Of a DNA stretch of 64,000 bases, positions 48,531 to 61,246 are shown piece by piece. The DNA is from Acanthacorydalis orientalis. Its lineage: Eukaryota; Arthropoda; Insecta; Megaloptera; Corydalidae. Numbering within the stretch: position 1 is the stretch's first letter; each line of letters starts with the position of its first letter. The stretch covers positions 17,993,654 to 18,057,653 of the forward strand of contig CM068317.1 of the NCBI GenBank assembly GCA_034766995.1, given 5' to 3'. Made by a program: the position numbers and the translations under genes. Below the pieces are notes generated by a model. The model saw only the letters and a program-made list of their open reading frames with translations, ran no database searches and was not told the DNA's origin.

Positions 48531-48940
48531 AAGGAATTATTTGTATTTCTAAAATGTTTATATATGCGAAACAATCAATTATTCCCCCAATTTCGTAAAA
48601 ACGACCAAAACCATAGGCTGAAAAACATGCTTGGTTGTGACTATTTGATAAATTATAAGCCAGCTAAAAAGTCATTACTAAGAAGAAAACATTTACAAAA
48701 GGTTTGTATTTTTTTTAAAAAAAATAAATATTTCTTAAAACCGTCATTTCAAAGCATAAAATATCAATTGAACTACTTGTTTCAATTGAAAAACTTGTCA
48801 ATTGGACAATAAGTTGTAATTTTCAAGATTTATTACGTAACTGCGAATTTACGTAAGTCGCGCCGTAAAGAGAAAACAGCGAAGGAAATCTCCATGAAAG
48901 GATACTTCCAACATTCCGTGAATCTTATCCTTCTTACGAA
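48531..48940. other. AT-rich spacer
   Basis: A 134-codon open frame overlapping 48408-48812 runs antisense to the Tc1 remnant and is rejected as a gene. Confidence 0.5.
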
Positions 48941-49929
48941 ACCGACTTTAGGTGAACTCCTTTAACTTTAGCTGAACGAATTTAAACGTGGCAAAACATC
49001 CATCGATGATGTTTCATGCTCAAGAGGACCGAGAACAGCTGTCACCCCAGAAATCATCGGTTAAGTCCACGATATGGGTTTGTCCAACTGGCTAGTGAAA
49101 GTGAGCGAGATAGCAGACGTCATAGGTATCTCAACTGAACGAACGCATTTCATTTTGTATAATAAAATGCATATGAAAAAACATTCCGCAAGATGGGTGT
49201 CGCGTTTTCCCACTGTAGAGCAGAAATGAGTTCGTGGGCGAACATCAGCTGACTTCTTAGATTTGTTTAAGAAGAATACAACAGATTTGATACGGTGTTT
49301 TGTAACCATGGACGAAACTTGGATTCACCATGACACATCAGAATCGAAAACGTAATCAAAACAGTCTGAATCAAGCAGCGTGAACGCGGTGAAACGGCTC
49401 CAAAGAAAGCAAAGATGATTCACTCGACTGGAAAGGAATTCTCGTAATCGATTATCTTCAGAAGGGGAAAAAGTTACTGGCTAATACTAGGCAACACTTT
49501 TGAAGAAGTAAAAGGCATCGATCGAGAAAAAAGTCCTGAAACGGTCAAGAAAAGTGTGATTTTACCATGACAATGCGCCGGCTTATTGAAGACTTGTTGC
49601 TCAGCAAAAATTAGTCGAATTGAAGTTTGAAATCCTTCAGCATTCAATGTATTCACCTGATTTATCTCCCTCGAACTTCCATCTGTTCTCGAAACTCAAA
49701 ATTACCCTGGCTGGAAAGTGATTTGGATCGAATTGAATGAATAGAGGCCGCACATGGCTATTTTGAAGACTTTGAAGAAACCCACTTCCGGGAAGGAATT
49801 GCGAAACTGAAGAAATGCTGGGGCAAATGCGTTAATCTTCGAGCAAATTATGTCGAAAAATAAAGTACACTTTAAAACAGAAGCTGTTGTCTGTAATATC
49901 GAACCAAGTTATTCTTCAAACCGCCCACG
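48941..49929 (+). pseudogene. mariner remnant with DD34N-type active site
   Basis: Blocks in order are NEFKRGKTSIDD, SEIADVIGISTERTHFILYN, KKHSARWVSR, DLIRCFVTMDETWIHHDTSE, FYHDNAPAY, EILQHSMYSPDLSPSNFHLF and KKCWGKCVNLRANYVEK-like sequence. The first two catalytic Asp residues are present; the third is Asn (SPSN). The right inverted end, read inward as CGTGGGCGGTTTGAAGAATA, is intact at 49929 with TA beside it. The left end was not found, so the 5' part is truncated. Many stops and shifts. Confidence 0.88.
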
Positions 49930-49931
49930 TA

Positions 49932-50661
49932 TAATGTAAAATATAATCTGTTCCAACTTTAACAACATTATTCACGTCATAATCATCACACATAATGTCG
50001 TGAATAATCAAAAGTTGCAAATAGATTCAAATAAGAGAGTTGAAATTTTGTAAACTCGGTTAATATAAAAGTTTCATTTCTGAAAATACGTAATTGCCAA
50101 ACACATTACAATAATATAACAATTGGGAAAGGTTCAATGAATCTGTATACCTCACAGTAGAAGTACACACATCTGAAGAAGATGCCATAAACTTCTCGAG
50201 CTACTAAAAACTTATATTCAGTACCGCTAATTTAGAATTTTAATAGATTGATTTAAAAGTAAATACTTTAAATATTTAGATAGATATTTGGTGTGTAGGG
50301 GCGCGTTGGCAGTTAAAGTCATTTGTACCCGAACACATTTCTTAAGTTTTAATATTGTTATAACTATTGTATTTGTTTAACTATTGTACCTTGACCATAC
50401 AATATAACTAATATATGAACGAATATGTAAATCAGGTGTAAAATAATAGATTTCTATTTTTTTTATAAAAAAATGTAGAAACTATACATGCCTTTTTAAA
50501 GACAGTATTTAATGTAATAATAAATTTTCAGTTAAGTCGATAAACAATCATTATTTAATAAATCGACTAATTAAGTCTATTAAATTAATACATGGTTATA
50601 ACAATATTATTTTGTTTATAAAAAATAAGTATGTACTTTATATATTCTTAGAAAAACTCAC
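49932..50661. other. AT-rich sequence, nothing recognised
   Basis: Non-coding. The patch GTAGGGGCGCGTTGGCAG near 50297 stands out in GC but has no frame. Confidence 0.45.
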
Positions 50662-50714
50662 CTATTTTTTCTTGGCGTACAATTGTGTTTCTTATTTCAA
50701 TCACATGAGAATAT
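50662..50714 (-). CDS. 53-nt candidate internal exon, unknown gene
   Basis: On the minus strand ctttgtttgcag precedes and GTGAGTTTTT follows a 53-nt segment. The only open phase reads YSHVIEIRNTIVRQEKI with one base spare at each end. Both splice sites are near consensus, which is rare by chance in this AT-rich background. No adjoining exon was found in the window, so the gene would have long introns. The protein piece is too short to name. It lies beyond the candidate talin promoter, so it is presumably from another gene, unless talin has a more distal exon. Confidence 0.45.
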
Positions 50715-50879
50715 CTGCAAACAAAGTAAATGCTTTAAAATGAAGAAAAAAATTGTCTAAGCAATAAAGCTTCTTTATGTAAACTAATTATACGTGACTT
50801 ATATACGCAATATTGTTATTTTTATAAATTAAATATTTTTTTTTAAACATTAAAATAACAGTAATAAATACTTAATCTA

Positions 50880-50950
50880 TCTATATAATAAAAAAAAAAC
50901 ACATTTCTCGTCACTTTGTCAGTAAGACAAAGTCCATGGCGACGAGAAAT
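50880..50950 (+). repeat. Helitron-like 5' end with 18-bp bulged hairpin
   Basis: A TCTATATAATAAAA start (preceded by A) is followed by ATTTCTCGTC and ACTTTGTC (50903-50920), a 5-nt loop, then GACAAAGT, a 7-nt bulge and GACGAGAAAT (50926-50950). Pairing is perfect across 18 bp apart from the bulge. No matching 3' terminus was found. Confidence 0.5.
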
Positions 50951-51070
50951 ATTTTGCTTTGTCAGCTCATAGGTTTCAAGTTTAATTCTTTGAGTTTCAT
51001 TCTTAGGTATTTTTTATGTTTAAATATATTATGTTGTAAAAACCAATACACAGATTTTTCTTTCTATTTT

Positions 51071-51088
51071 CCCGTCAAATTTGACGGG
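51071..51088. repeat. perfect 18-nt palindrome
   Basis: CCCGTCAAATTTGACGGG is self-complementary throughout. It lies about 120 bp downstream of the hairpin at 50.9 kb, perhaps within the same element. Confidence 0.85.
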
Positions 51089-52225
51089 TTATATATTAGT
51101 ATTAAAAATAAAACACATTTAAAACATGAATTAAGGTTGCATTGTTGTCACAATATCAGACAAATGTGTTCAAAGTCGAAATTCGTAAATCTCTGTACCT
51201 TGTAAATAGTAACAGAAGCTGTATGGGACACATGCGTGTACGTTAATCAAGGGGCTAATCTTCAAGTTGTGATTTTTTCTTTTCCGACAATCATTCAGCT
51301 AAATGCATTAATATTATTACTAATCACGACTACATTCGGGTATAAAAATACTTTGATTTTAACGTGAAAAAATAATAAATTTAATTAATAAATGTTACTT
51401 ATGGACATACATTAAAAATAGATATTTAAATATAACTACAAAAATGCGAATATATATTATATTTACGAAAATTATGAATTTTTAAATTAATTGTAATTTT
51501 TAACACATTTTTTTAAATGTAAAATATGATAACACACAATTTTCAATCATAACACAACAATATTCAGTCATAATTCATCAATTGATAGCTTTGCACATAT
51601 AGGAAAAAATATTCAGAAGATAATATAGAAAAGAAACAGAAAGAGAATAGTTGAGTTACATTTTTTGTTGAAATCCGTATACTTTTGTTTAAATACATAA
51701 ATTTATAATATTTTCTATACCAGCTATCACTGAATTTGCCACATTTTCGCAGCTTGATAGTTCACAAACAGTACAAATAGACAATGTTCAATGAATTATT
51801 ATTCATTTTTCTAAAATGGAACAGATTACCTTAATATATTTCGTGACCTTCTTTTGTTTATAAATTACACACAGAAAATTATTTTTTTTTAAAAAAATGT
51901 TTTAATAATATAGTGAAAAATGCCACGTTTCTTCATAAAAGCAGATCTAAGAATAATGAATATTCAAATTTAAAGTTCTCTTGAATAATACTGAGAATCG
52001 ATTTCAACTAACCTCATGACATATAACCTCAGAGTAAATAAATAACAATTACAGATTTTTATCAAATTCTTAGTATTTTTACAACTATCCCATACATTAT
52101 CCTTAATAATCCAAAGATCACAAGTTTTTTTATTAGTTTCCAATAATTGATTTTTATTTATTTTGATACGTAGATTACTGCAATGATATCCTTATGGCTT
52201 ATAAATATAACATGATTATTTAGAG

Positions 52226-52268
<43 letters not shown>

Positions 52269-52276
52269 TAGTTTAC

Positions 52277-52316
<40 letters not shown>

Positions 52317-52964
52317 GGTTATATAAACAAAAAAAGCTAAATCACATATTTTATGACTCATATTGTCTTTTATACGAAAAAAAAACATAATTCCAAATTC
52401 TAACGATTTTAGGCACTAAACTAGTTTATACACTATCACTAAAACTAACTTGTCACAGCAATTAAATCACTAGACACTAAAATTTCAAACTTACAAATAA
52501 ATACGATTTGAAAACAATAAAATGACCGTAATTAAATTATCCACCGACCTGAACATGAATATAGATTTTACTTTTTTGACGATATTTTTAATTAAGTGTA
52601 AGAATATTCCATAAATTCAACTTTACGAAATTAAACTTTTTAAGTATAAATGATATAAGTAAAACTTCACTGAATTACAATTTCCTAAAAACGATGTTAA
52701 AAGTAATGCAACTTTAGTAAAACGTACATCTATTGTATTTCTACAGTATTTCTTTTGTATATTTTTGTAATTATAATCAATAAAGTCCTTTTTTTGTAGG
52801 ATTTCGTAGGAATTATTTTTAAAAATTATTCAGTTGAAATATGGGTACGCGGTAAAGAGGTATATAGTACACTATCTAGTTGTAAACAGTGCAATGACTA
52901 TCGTCTCCAAAAACAAATTATTGTTAATTTATTGACAATGTACACAGTAAATAGAGGGAATTTA
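51089..52964. other. AT-rich sequence, nothing recognised
   Basis: (TA)n lies at about 52230-52265 and 52280-52313. No gene. Confidence 0.5.
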
Positions 52965-53480
52965 TACATGCATACATACATACATACATACAAAACATAC
53001 ATACATACAAAACATACATATATACAAAACATACATACATACAAAACATACATACCATACATACATACATAGATACAAACATACATAAAAAACATACATA
53101 CATACAAAATATACAACATACAAAACATACATACAAAATATACATACATACAAAACATACACACATACAAAACATACATACATACAAAACATACATACAT
53201 ACAAAACATACATACATACATACACACGCACGCACGTACGCACACACACACACATATACATACATACATACATACATACATGCATACATACATACATATA
53301 TACATACAGACATACATACAAAACATACATACAAAACATACATACAAAACATACATACAAAACATACATACAAAACATACTAAACACATACATACATACA
53401 TACAAGCATGCATGCATGCACGCACGCACGCACGTACACACGCACACGATCGTACGCACACGCACGCACGCACACGCGCA
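52965..53480. repeat. CATA / CATACAAAA minisatellite
   Basis: About 500 bp of CATA tetramers regularly broken by AAAA to give a higher unit near CATACATACAAAA, followed by CGCA-rich runs toward 53480. Long Tyr-Val-Cys-Met open frames on the minus strand (149-219 codons) come from this repeat and are not genes. Confidence 0.95.
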
Positions 53481-53499
53481 TAGCATCGCATAGTGTTTT

Positions 53500-55060
53500 T
53501 CATTGTTCACATTGTTCTCAATGCTGCCATGTATCTCCGTCTGTCCAACTTCATTACCCATCGAATCGATCGTGTCGATGTCCCTCATGGCGGTACTGCC
53601 ACTACTCGTCAAGATGCGCATACACCATTAAAAAGTAGTCTATCCACGGCTAGAAAGAATCGAAGCTACCACGGTAATCATCAAGTTGGATAGACGTAAG
53701 TACCATCTCGCATATAGAACAGTCTCATGAAGGACCTCTGCACGTTCTGATTGATGCGCTGTAAGACATACTACTGTCGAGAACTGTGGACGACGGTCTA
53801 AATGCGAAATACGCTATGATGTACTCTTACGTCAACAACGTGATAGGAATGGCACTCTTCGACATGCAGCGACGTCCACGTACACCATCGTCGCACCTAC
53901 CAAGTCAATGCATTGAACAGCCAGTAATGTCGAGAACGTGATAAATGTTTTGCTGCTTAGACGTCAGCAGCAATTATAAGTTGTATTTTCCAAACCTATC
54001 GTCTGACCACAACCCCGTACTACTATCGCTGTCCCCGTGCCAAGCTCGCTCTTTGTGACTGCGGGTCGACTGTGAGAGGTATCACACGGACCAGGCAGTG
54101 ATAGTTTATATATGGGCCGACCTTGGTCGACCATTTATCAAAACATGAGAACAGCTCGTCTTAATGGTATCGAGCCTGTGCAACGATATCTAAATCATCC
54201 TTAGCGAATATACCAATAGCTATAATGCGCAGTCACAGTATTACACAACGCCCTTTGACAATATGACTCTTGATTGGAAGAAATAGGTGAGAAAAGTATA
54301 GCAAAAGTATTGCGACCGGCGAGACCGTAAGCATTATAGTTTACTTATCAAACACCTCAAGGAGGCGGTAATTCAGCATTAGGATCACTCCTGGCATGAT
54401 ACGGTGCTCGGAATGTCACAGAACGACCACCCTCAGTCACCTATGTGGGAGTTCGCATGTCGCTTCAATAAACGTCGATGATGATACAATGTTCTTCTCG
54501 ACGGCCATGTCAACATGATCAGTGGGCAAAATCAAATTGTTCGTCGAATCGATAGACCTAAGTTCCGTGTTATCTTTTTACAAAACGAGTCATGTAACGA
54601 CTTCGTTCAATGATACTTCAAGTCAGCGATTGTCCCGGATTCAATGGCTTCCCTCAGCGAAGTCATGAAGGTTCTGAGAAGACTCAATCTCCGCAAAACG
54701 GCGGGTGACGACTGCACTGGCAACAGTATCTTCAAACATCTTCCCGCACAAGACAGTGTATGGATAATGACGGCCGTTAACATGATCTACCATCTAAAGT
54801 ACTTTCATACTAGATAAAAACTTGCCAAGAATATTACCGTTCCGAAGGTCGATAGGCAGCTGTGATTTGGTGTGAACCATTGTCCTGCCTGTCGAGAGGA
54901 GTATGTTCGACAGGACCCTTAATAACATGACTGGCATGCAAATCATCTCTACAATTTCCATCTATCTGAGGCTCACCAACCGGATGATGTACCTGATAGC
55001 TTCCTACCTTCAAGAAGCTCCTCAATACGCTTATTACGGTGAAATTAAATTCATTAACAA
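53500..55060 (+). mobile_element. GC-rich LINE remnant (Jockey-like), decayed
   Basis: This 1.5-kb block has clearly higher GC than its flanks. Scattered words in changing frames fit a LINE polyprotein: NLSSDHNPVLLSLSP (end of the endonuclease domain, DHNP), then a linker, a DDCTGNSIFKHLP-like motif, and near 55010 MMYLIASYLQEAPQYAYYGE (an RT motif usually reading LIASYLQER). The central RT core, including the catalytic Asp pair, was not seen and appears deleted. Many stops. It directly follows the CATA minisatellite. Confidence 0.6.
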
Positions 55061-55554
<494 letters not shown>

Positions 55555-55707
55555 TCTATGTCGACTTATTTATTTGAGTGTGTGGCTTCTATGATACCCA
55601 AATTTGTTTGTTTCATTTGGTTACATGTACATGCTTATAATTGACAAATGGGCGTGTGCAGCGAGCCCGGGGGTTGGTAAGAGCAGTGAGCAGGGGCGAA
55701 GCTCCTT

Positions 55708-55775
<68 letters not shown>

Positions 55776-55867
55776 ATCGAAATTAGTCACTAAAAATAAA
55801 AATTCCATGACTTCGACTTATTTACTTGGGACAAGGTTTCTATGGTACCCAAATATGTTTATCTCTC

Positions 55868-55900
<33 letters not shown>

Positions 55901-56128
55901 CATATATAATATATATATATATATACATATAATCAAAATTACTCACAAAAAATCCAAAAAAATCCATTACGTCTACTTATTTATTTGGGACGAGGCTTCT
56001 CTGATACCCAAATGTGTTTATTATTTCATTTGGTTACATGTGCATGCATATTATTGACAAATGGGTGGGCGCTGGGAGCCCGAAGTTTGACGAGTGAAGG
56101 GAATAGGAATCAGAGCCCCCTCCTACAT
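55555..56128 (+). repeat. tandem Helitron-like units linked by (TA)n
   Basis: Three partial units share CGACTTATTTATTTGGGAC, GATACCCAAAT and TTTCATTTGGTTACATG. Units 1 and 3 carry the GC-rich tail (GCAGCGAGCCCGGGGGTTGG, then AGGGGCGAAGCTCCT at 55692-55706; GGAGCCCGAAGTTTGACG near 56074). Unit 2 (about 55775-55915) stops before the tail. TA arrays lie between units. The tail is the same as copy D at 42.9 kb and resembles copies A-C. Confidence 0.65.
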
Positions 56129-56569
56129 ATATAATTGAAGGTTTTGGAATGGAAAGTATAAAATGCGGATATGAATCTCATCGCAAAATTATTAGAACTT
56201 TTAAAAAATCGGTATTACGAATAGCATGTTATCAATTTCTGCAAGTAATCTCTGAACTACAGTGTTAGAAGAACAAAAGAAAATCACTACAAATTATTAT
56301 AATTGATAACTAACAGTGAATTGACATTGTTCTATAAGCAAAATATTTCTGGACAAAATATAAGATTCTTATAACACCCTTTTAAAATTATTTACGCAAA
56401 ACTGCATACATAAAAATAAAGATTTAGTAAATAAGAAAAATGAATTTTTCAATTTGAAATATACTTCTTTTTCTCCATCATAAAGCAATAGATATTTTTG
56501 TATTGATTCTAAATATTTCGTATCATTTTATGAAACTTTTCCAATATGCGTTCAGTTCTGTTCATTACG

Positions 56570-56612
<43 letters not shown>

Positions 56613-57124
56613 AATATATATATATTTATTCCATTACATACTTACAAGAATCTTAGATATATAAGAAATAAAAATAATCTCAAATAAAGTGTATATATTA
56701 TACTATAAAAAAGCTGATAACAAAATCCACTAAAAGTTTCATATCTAATTTTACGCTTAAAGTTTTTTTTCGATTCGAAATAAAAAAGAACATTTATTAG
56801 AAAGTTTCAAAAAAACAAAGTAACAAAATATAATAGTTATAATATTGGTAAGCGTGTTTAGGAACGGAATAAACATCTGAAAAAGTTACATTAATAATTT
56901 AGTAATTTAGTGCAATAGATTATATGACAAATAATATTCATATTAGTATAAAATAATTTAATCTAACGAAACGTTTTAAATGTAATTTTATAATTTCATT
57001 CTGACTCCTGTGTACACTGAAATGCGTGAAAAAAGTTGTTTTTACATTACTATTAGGATTTGAACGTATATTTAAAATAATCTTTACTTTATTTTATAAA
57101 TATGAATAACTTAATTTTTATTGA
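56129..57124. other. AT-rich sequence, nothing recognised
   Basis: CT/TA microsatellite at about 56571-56631. No gene. Confidence 0.5.
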
Positions 57125-57900
57125 GCGAGGGACAGTTTACAAGTTTTGGATAGGAGCTCATAACTCTTGAATGCTTTAAAGTATTGGGATTAAACAAAAA
57201 ATAAAGTCAGTTAAGAATACAAGTTTTCAAATAGAGTATTTACTTTTTAACCAAAACACCACTATTGTCAATACATTTCTGCCAATATGTAAGATTTTTT
57301 TTTAATTCTGTCAATCAAAAAGTTTAGTGTTTGTATCTACAGCCAATTTTTCACGGTAGTGTTATATAATTTGATCGTCAGAGTGAGAATCTATTTTGAG
57401 ATTACGATTTCGTGTTGAAAATAAGTGAAAAATCGGATGGTGTAAACGATGGAAAATGTAGGTTGTATGAAAGTACTCAGCTCAGAGCAAACCCCACTTA
57501 TCAAGATCAAATATCTTATTTTCTTTACATAACGACACTTACAGTAGACCTATCCACACAATAATCACCACAAAAAAATGTATATCGCAGATGAATGTCT
57601 ATCGGTGATACTTTCAAACTCTAAGAAATTCATTGATAGAACATTGTTTTAAGCTCACAGACATATTTTCTAAACAAAGCTCCATATTTACTCTTATTGA
57701 ATAGCGTTCATTGTAGATATACGTATGACTCAAGACACACAATGTGCATGCGAAAAGCGTTTTATAAAATTATATGATTATATGCAAAATAATTCAGCCG
57801 TGCATTCAATTTATTTTTTAAGTGTCATTTTTCTTATACAGTGTTCAAGGTATAAAACTAAAAAATAGTGTAAAATTTTACAATTCCATATTTAATGTAT
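57125..57900 (-). pseudogene. mariner transposase C-terminal remnant
   Basis: On the minus strand TYWQKCIDNSGVLVKK near 57250-57300 matches the RWxKCIxxxGxYF tail of mariner transposases. Upstream pieces (VKNWL-like KLAVDTNTKLFD) are consistent but weak. No inverted end or catalytic residues could be assigned. The right boundary is uncertain. Confidence 0.45.
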
Positions 57901-58744
57901 GACACTGTTTATACATCGACAACTATTACAAAAGTGCTCAAAATTAATGAACTATTAATGCAAAATCAAATCAGAACATGCTATATATATGCCAATACTA
58001 TTGTTAATACAATCATTAAGAATTTTTGGGAATACCTAAAAACAATTCTAAAATTAAGCAACTCAGATATTTGTTAAATTTTGAATTCAATTTTCTAATT
58101 TTATTTAAAAAATTAAAAATCATGCATCCTACATTATAATCGTGAAACTTAATAACGATCTATGTAAAAAGGTTCGATAAAACTTTCGCTCTATTATAAA
58201 AAATACAAATACGTATAAATATAAAGTGATATTTTAATGCACGAAAAATATTTTCGAAAAATGAGAAAGAACAGTATTGTGCTAGTTTACGAAAACAAAT
58301 TTATGGCCAGCTCTTTGTAAAAAAAGGCTAAGAAAAGTTTTGTTTTGTAACGTTTATTTGGAATGTAGCAGTGGCGTCAGACATCGTCGGACTAATGTAA
58401 CATTCAGCAAGAGAGACATGATTTCACCCAACAAAATTTTACCGAAATGTTCGTAACGTTTAAAATTGAATTTCGAGATTAGAAGAATGCTATAGTATGA
58501 ATTAAAAACACGAAAATGCAACATTCGGAAAATATTATTTGTATTTTCAGATATAAATGTTTTCTAATTTAAATAAATTGAGAATATTTTAAATTTTATT
58601 ACAGAATTATTTTTACAGTAACTATCTAAAGTATTTGAACAAAGGAAAAATGTGTGTTTAATGAACTATTATACAAATTTAAAAGTTTATTTTTAATTAG
58701 TTTTATATAGTTTAGAAAAAAAATAAACAAAAAACAATAAAATG
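57901..58744. other. AT-rich sequence, nothing recognised
   Basis: Non-coding. Confidence 0.5.
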
Positions 58745-59045
58745 GAATTCACAAAGTATTCGGACAACTAGGTTTCTATCACTTAATAATAATAACATGA
58801 GATTTTTAACACTTAAAAAAGAAGGGTAACAACACACTAAACCTATTTAGTAATGAAATCATAGTTTCTTGAAGTAGCTGGATCAATTGATTTAGTTCCA
58901 TTCATCTTTCAAGTGGTTAACTAAGTCTTGTTTATTTCAAATATCTTTTTTCACCTTAGATTTCAATTAATTTTACAGATGCTCTATAGGATTTAAGTCC
59001 GGTGGATTGTAGAATTCTACTAAATTACTTGGACATATTATATAA
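58745..59045 (-). mobile_element. Tc1-like element 3' end
   Basis: On the minus strand FYNPPDLNPIEHL, a stop, then LKSKVKKDI and DLVNHLKDEWN are the C-terminal motif of a Tc1 transposase; PPDLNPIEHL contains the Tc1 catalytic Glu. The end reads inward from 58749 as ACAAAGTATTCGGACAACTA, a typical Tc-type terminus. A stop replaces the Trp after EHL. Only the last quarter is present. Confidence 0.75.
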
Positions 59046-59217
59046 AAGATATATTAAAAATTATGGCCGAATATTTTAAATAACAAATATATTGCAACAT
59101 AAAATTGTTTTCAAAATTTAATTTTCCATCACTCTCGCACATCATTTTTTTATATATTTAAATACATTAATTTATCCATGTTAACCTTAATTATTTATAT
59201 ACATAAACAATACTAAA

Positions 59218-59595
59218 AGCCGTTTTCAAAGTCTTCATCTTCAAAGTTCTCGTCTCCAGCACGAAATTTTTGGAACCACCATTGCACTATGTGCTCCTTA
59301 ACAGTACCCACATCAAAAGCATCGTTTAGTTTACGAGCAATTTCTGCTACTTTACCGCCCATTAAAAATTCATACAAACATTTGTTCTTATTTGCTTCTT
59401 TTCCCTGTTTAATTCAATAACCCTATTAGAAGCAAAATTAATAATAAAACCAAAGTCGATGTTATCAAAATACAGACCAAAAAATCCACTTTACAATTAT
59501 ACTAACACAAACACGATGAAATGACACTTTCATTAAAAAAAATTAAGATTAGAATTCAGAAAACAAAAAACGCAATTATTTTCCTACCAACGTAA
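59218..59595 (-). mobile_element. mariner 5' fragment, same family as 23.4 kb
   Basis: From 59595 (TA beside it) the minus strand reads TTACGTTGGTAGGAAAATAA and TTGCG, then the same leader as the element at 23378, then MGGKVAEIARKLNDAFDVGT and EHIVQWWFQKFRAGDENFED. This is the N-terminal helix-turn-helix half. The match ends near 59218, and the rest of the element is missing. Confidence 0.85.
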
Positions 59596-59597
59596 TA

Positions 59598-60046
59598 CAA
59601 AAATAAAAAGAATTTTTTTAAAAGCAGGCTGTAATTAAAATTATGATAAATTTGTAATAAATTGTCAACCACGTGTGTTTATATATTTGAACTCAATTTG
59701 AAAAAAAAAACAGACATCAATTATTCCGTACTTTACTAGAAAGATGTTTTACTGTTATTCAGTATAAAATGTGAATGTATGACACAAATTCGTACATAAC
59801 CACAAAAATGTTACGATTTTCAATTTAAAACCACGTTACAGAGTGACGTACTTAATTCTACAAACGCATTAAATTCGTGAAAATTTGCTTGTTTTTAAAT
59901 AAAATACAGGTTAAACATAATTGTTCAAACTAATGCGATTAGTTTCTATTATTCTATTCTGAAAATTTAGACACGTAACGAGTCAATGAATCATAAATTA
60001 TACTTTTTTCTCCATACACACACACACACACACATATATGTGTGTT

Positions 60047-60098
<52 letters not shown>

Positions 60099-60532
60099 AA
60101 CACACAATATTCAAAATTTTCAACCATGTACCGTGTCATTATATAACACGATTTCAATATATGTTCCATACAAGTACTTACCAAATAAAATTGATTTTTC
60201 TTAAAAGAAAAATAAAGTAGCATTCTTATTATATTTGATTAGTACGTTTTTCAAAAATGAATTTGCATTCAGCCCACGAAAACAAAAAAACTGTTTTGAT
60301 AAAAAAAATATATAATAATATTATTGACCCCTTTTAACTAAAAGTCAAATTATAATATTAAAATAATATTGTGACATTTGGTTAATTTATTGTTGCAATT
60401 TTTAATGCATTTTTTTCATAGGGAATGTAATTATTTGATTAGTATTAATTCCAAGAATTGCTAAAATTAATATTGGATAACCTAGGATTAATGTACCGAG
60501 TTACACGAATGTCTTCCCTTGTATGTGTTTGT

Positions 60533-60594
<62 letters not shown>

Positions 60595-61245
60595 TAGGAT
60601 AAAAAGCTCTACGAAGTGATCTTCAATAAAATTATGACCAAATTAAGAATTCCATTAAAAACTGGCTGGAGGAACAAACAGCATATTTATTCACTGCGAC
60701 ATTATACAAATTTGAAACATGGATTTTTAATTTTCTTTTTTTAATGATTTAAATATCGAGAAAGACGAACATCATTAACCATAGTGTACTTATATTGCAA
60801 GCGTTATAAATAAATATTTAAAAAATCAATGAATTTGAGCATTTTATTCCCATCTATAAAATAGATGAAATATAAAATAAATTAAATATACTTACAGATT
60901 ACAACGTTTTTTCCTTCTTCTTCTTCAAAAAGTATAAACTATTTAACAACGAAATAAGTACACTTTTACAGGCAACAAAACTTGAACACTATTTTTGTCT
61001 ATACATATAAACTTATGTTTTTAATATTATCCAACTCAAAAATATTATTTTTCTCCCAACCCAATATATAACAGCAGAATTTCAGTACGAACTTTATATT
61101 ATTCCACGTAATACTAAATATATACATAAGTATAAAATGTATTAAACAAATTTGTAATGATTCATAGTAAAAACCACATCTTCCTTTATTTATTTATATA
61201 TATATATATATACACACACATACACACACACATATACACACACAC
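59598..61245. other. AT-rich sequence with microsatellites
   Basis: CA/TA arrays lie at about 60017-60105, 60537-60593 and 61197-61249. At 60043-60105 CTAACACA-type ends flank the TA run as an inverted repeat (TGTGTTAGG / CCTAACACA). No gene. Confidence 0.5.
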
Positions 61246-61246
61246 A

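Noticed and set aside
48408..48812. 134-codon plus-strand frame
   Set aside because: Its first part is antisense to a Tc1-like transposase remnant and the rest is Lys/Asn/Tyr-rich background; no start context or splice signals.
52965..53480. Possible CRISPR-like or satellite array
   Set aside because: Units are short simple-sequence variants without unique spacers, and the window is eukaryotic.
52898..53621. Long minus-strand frames rich in Cys, Met, Tyr and Val (149-219 codons)
   Set aside because: They are translations of the CATA/CATACAAAA minisatellite; overlapping frames in all phases are equally open.
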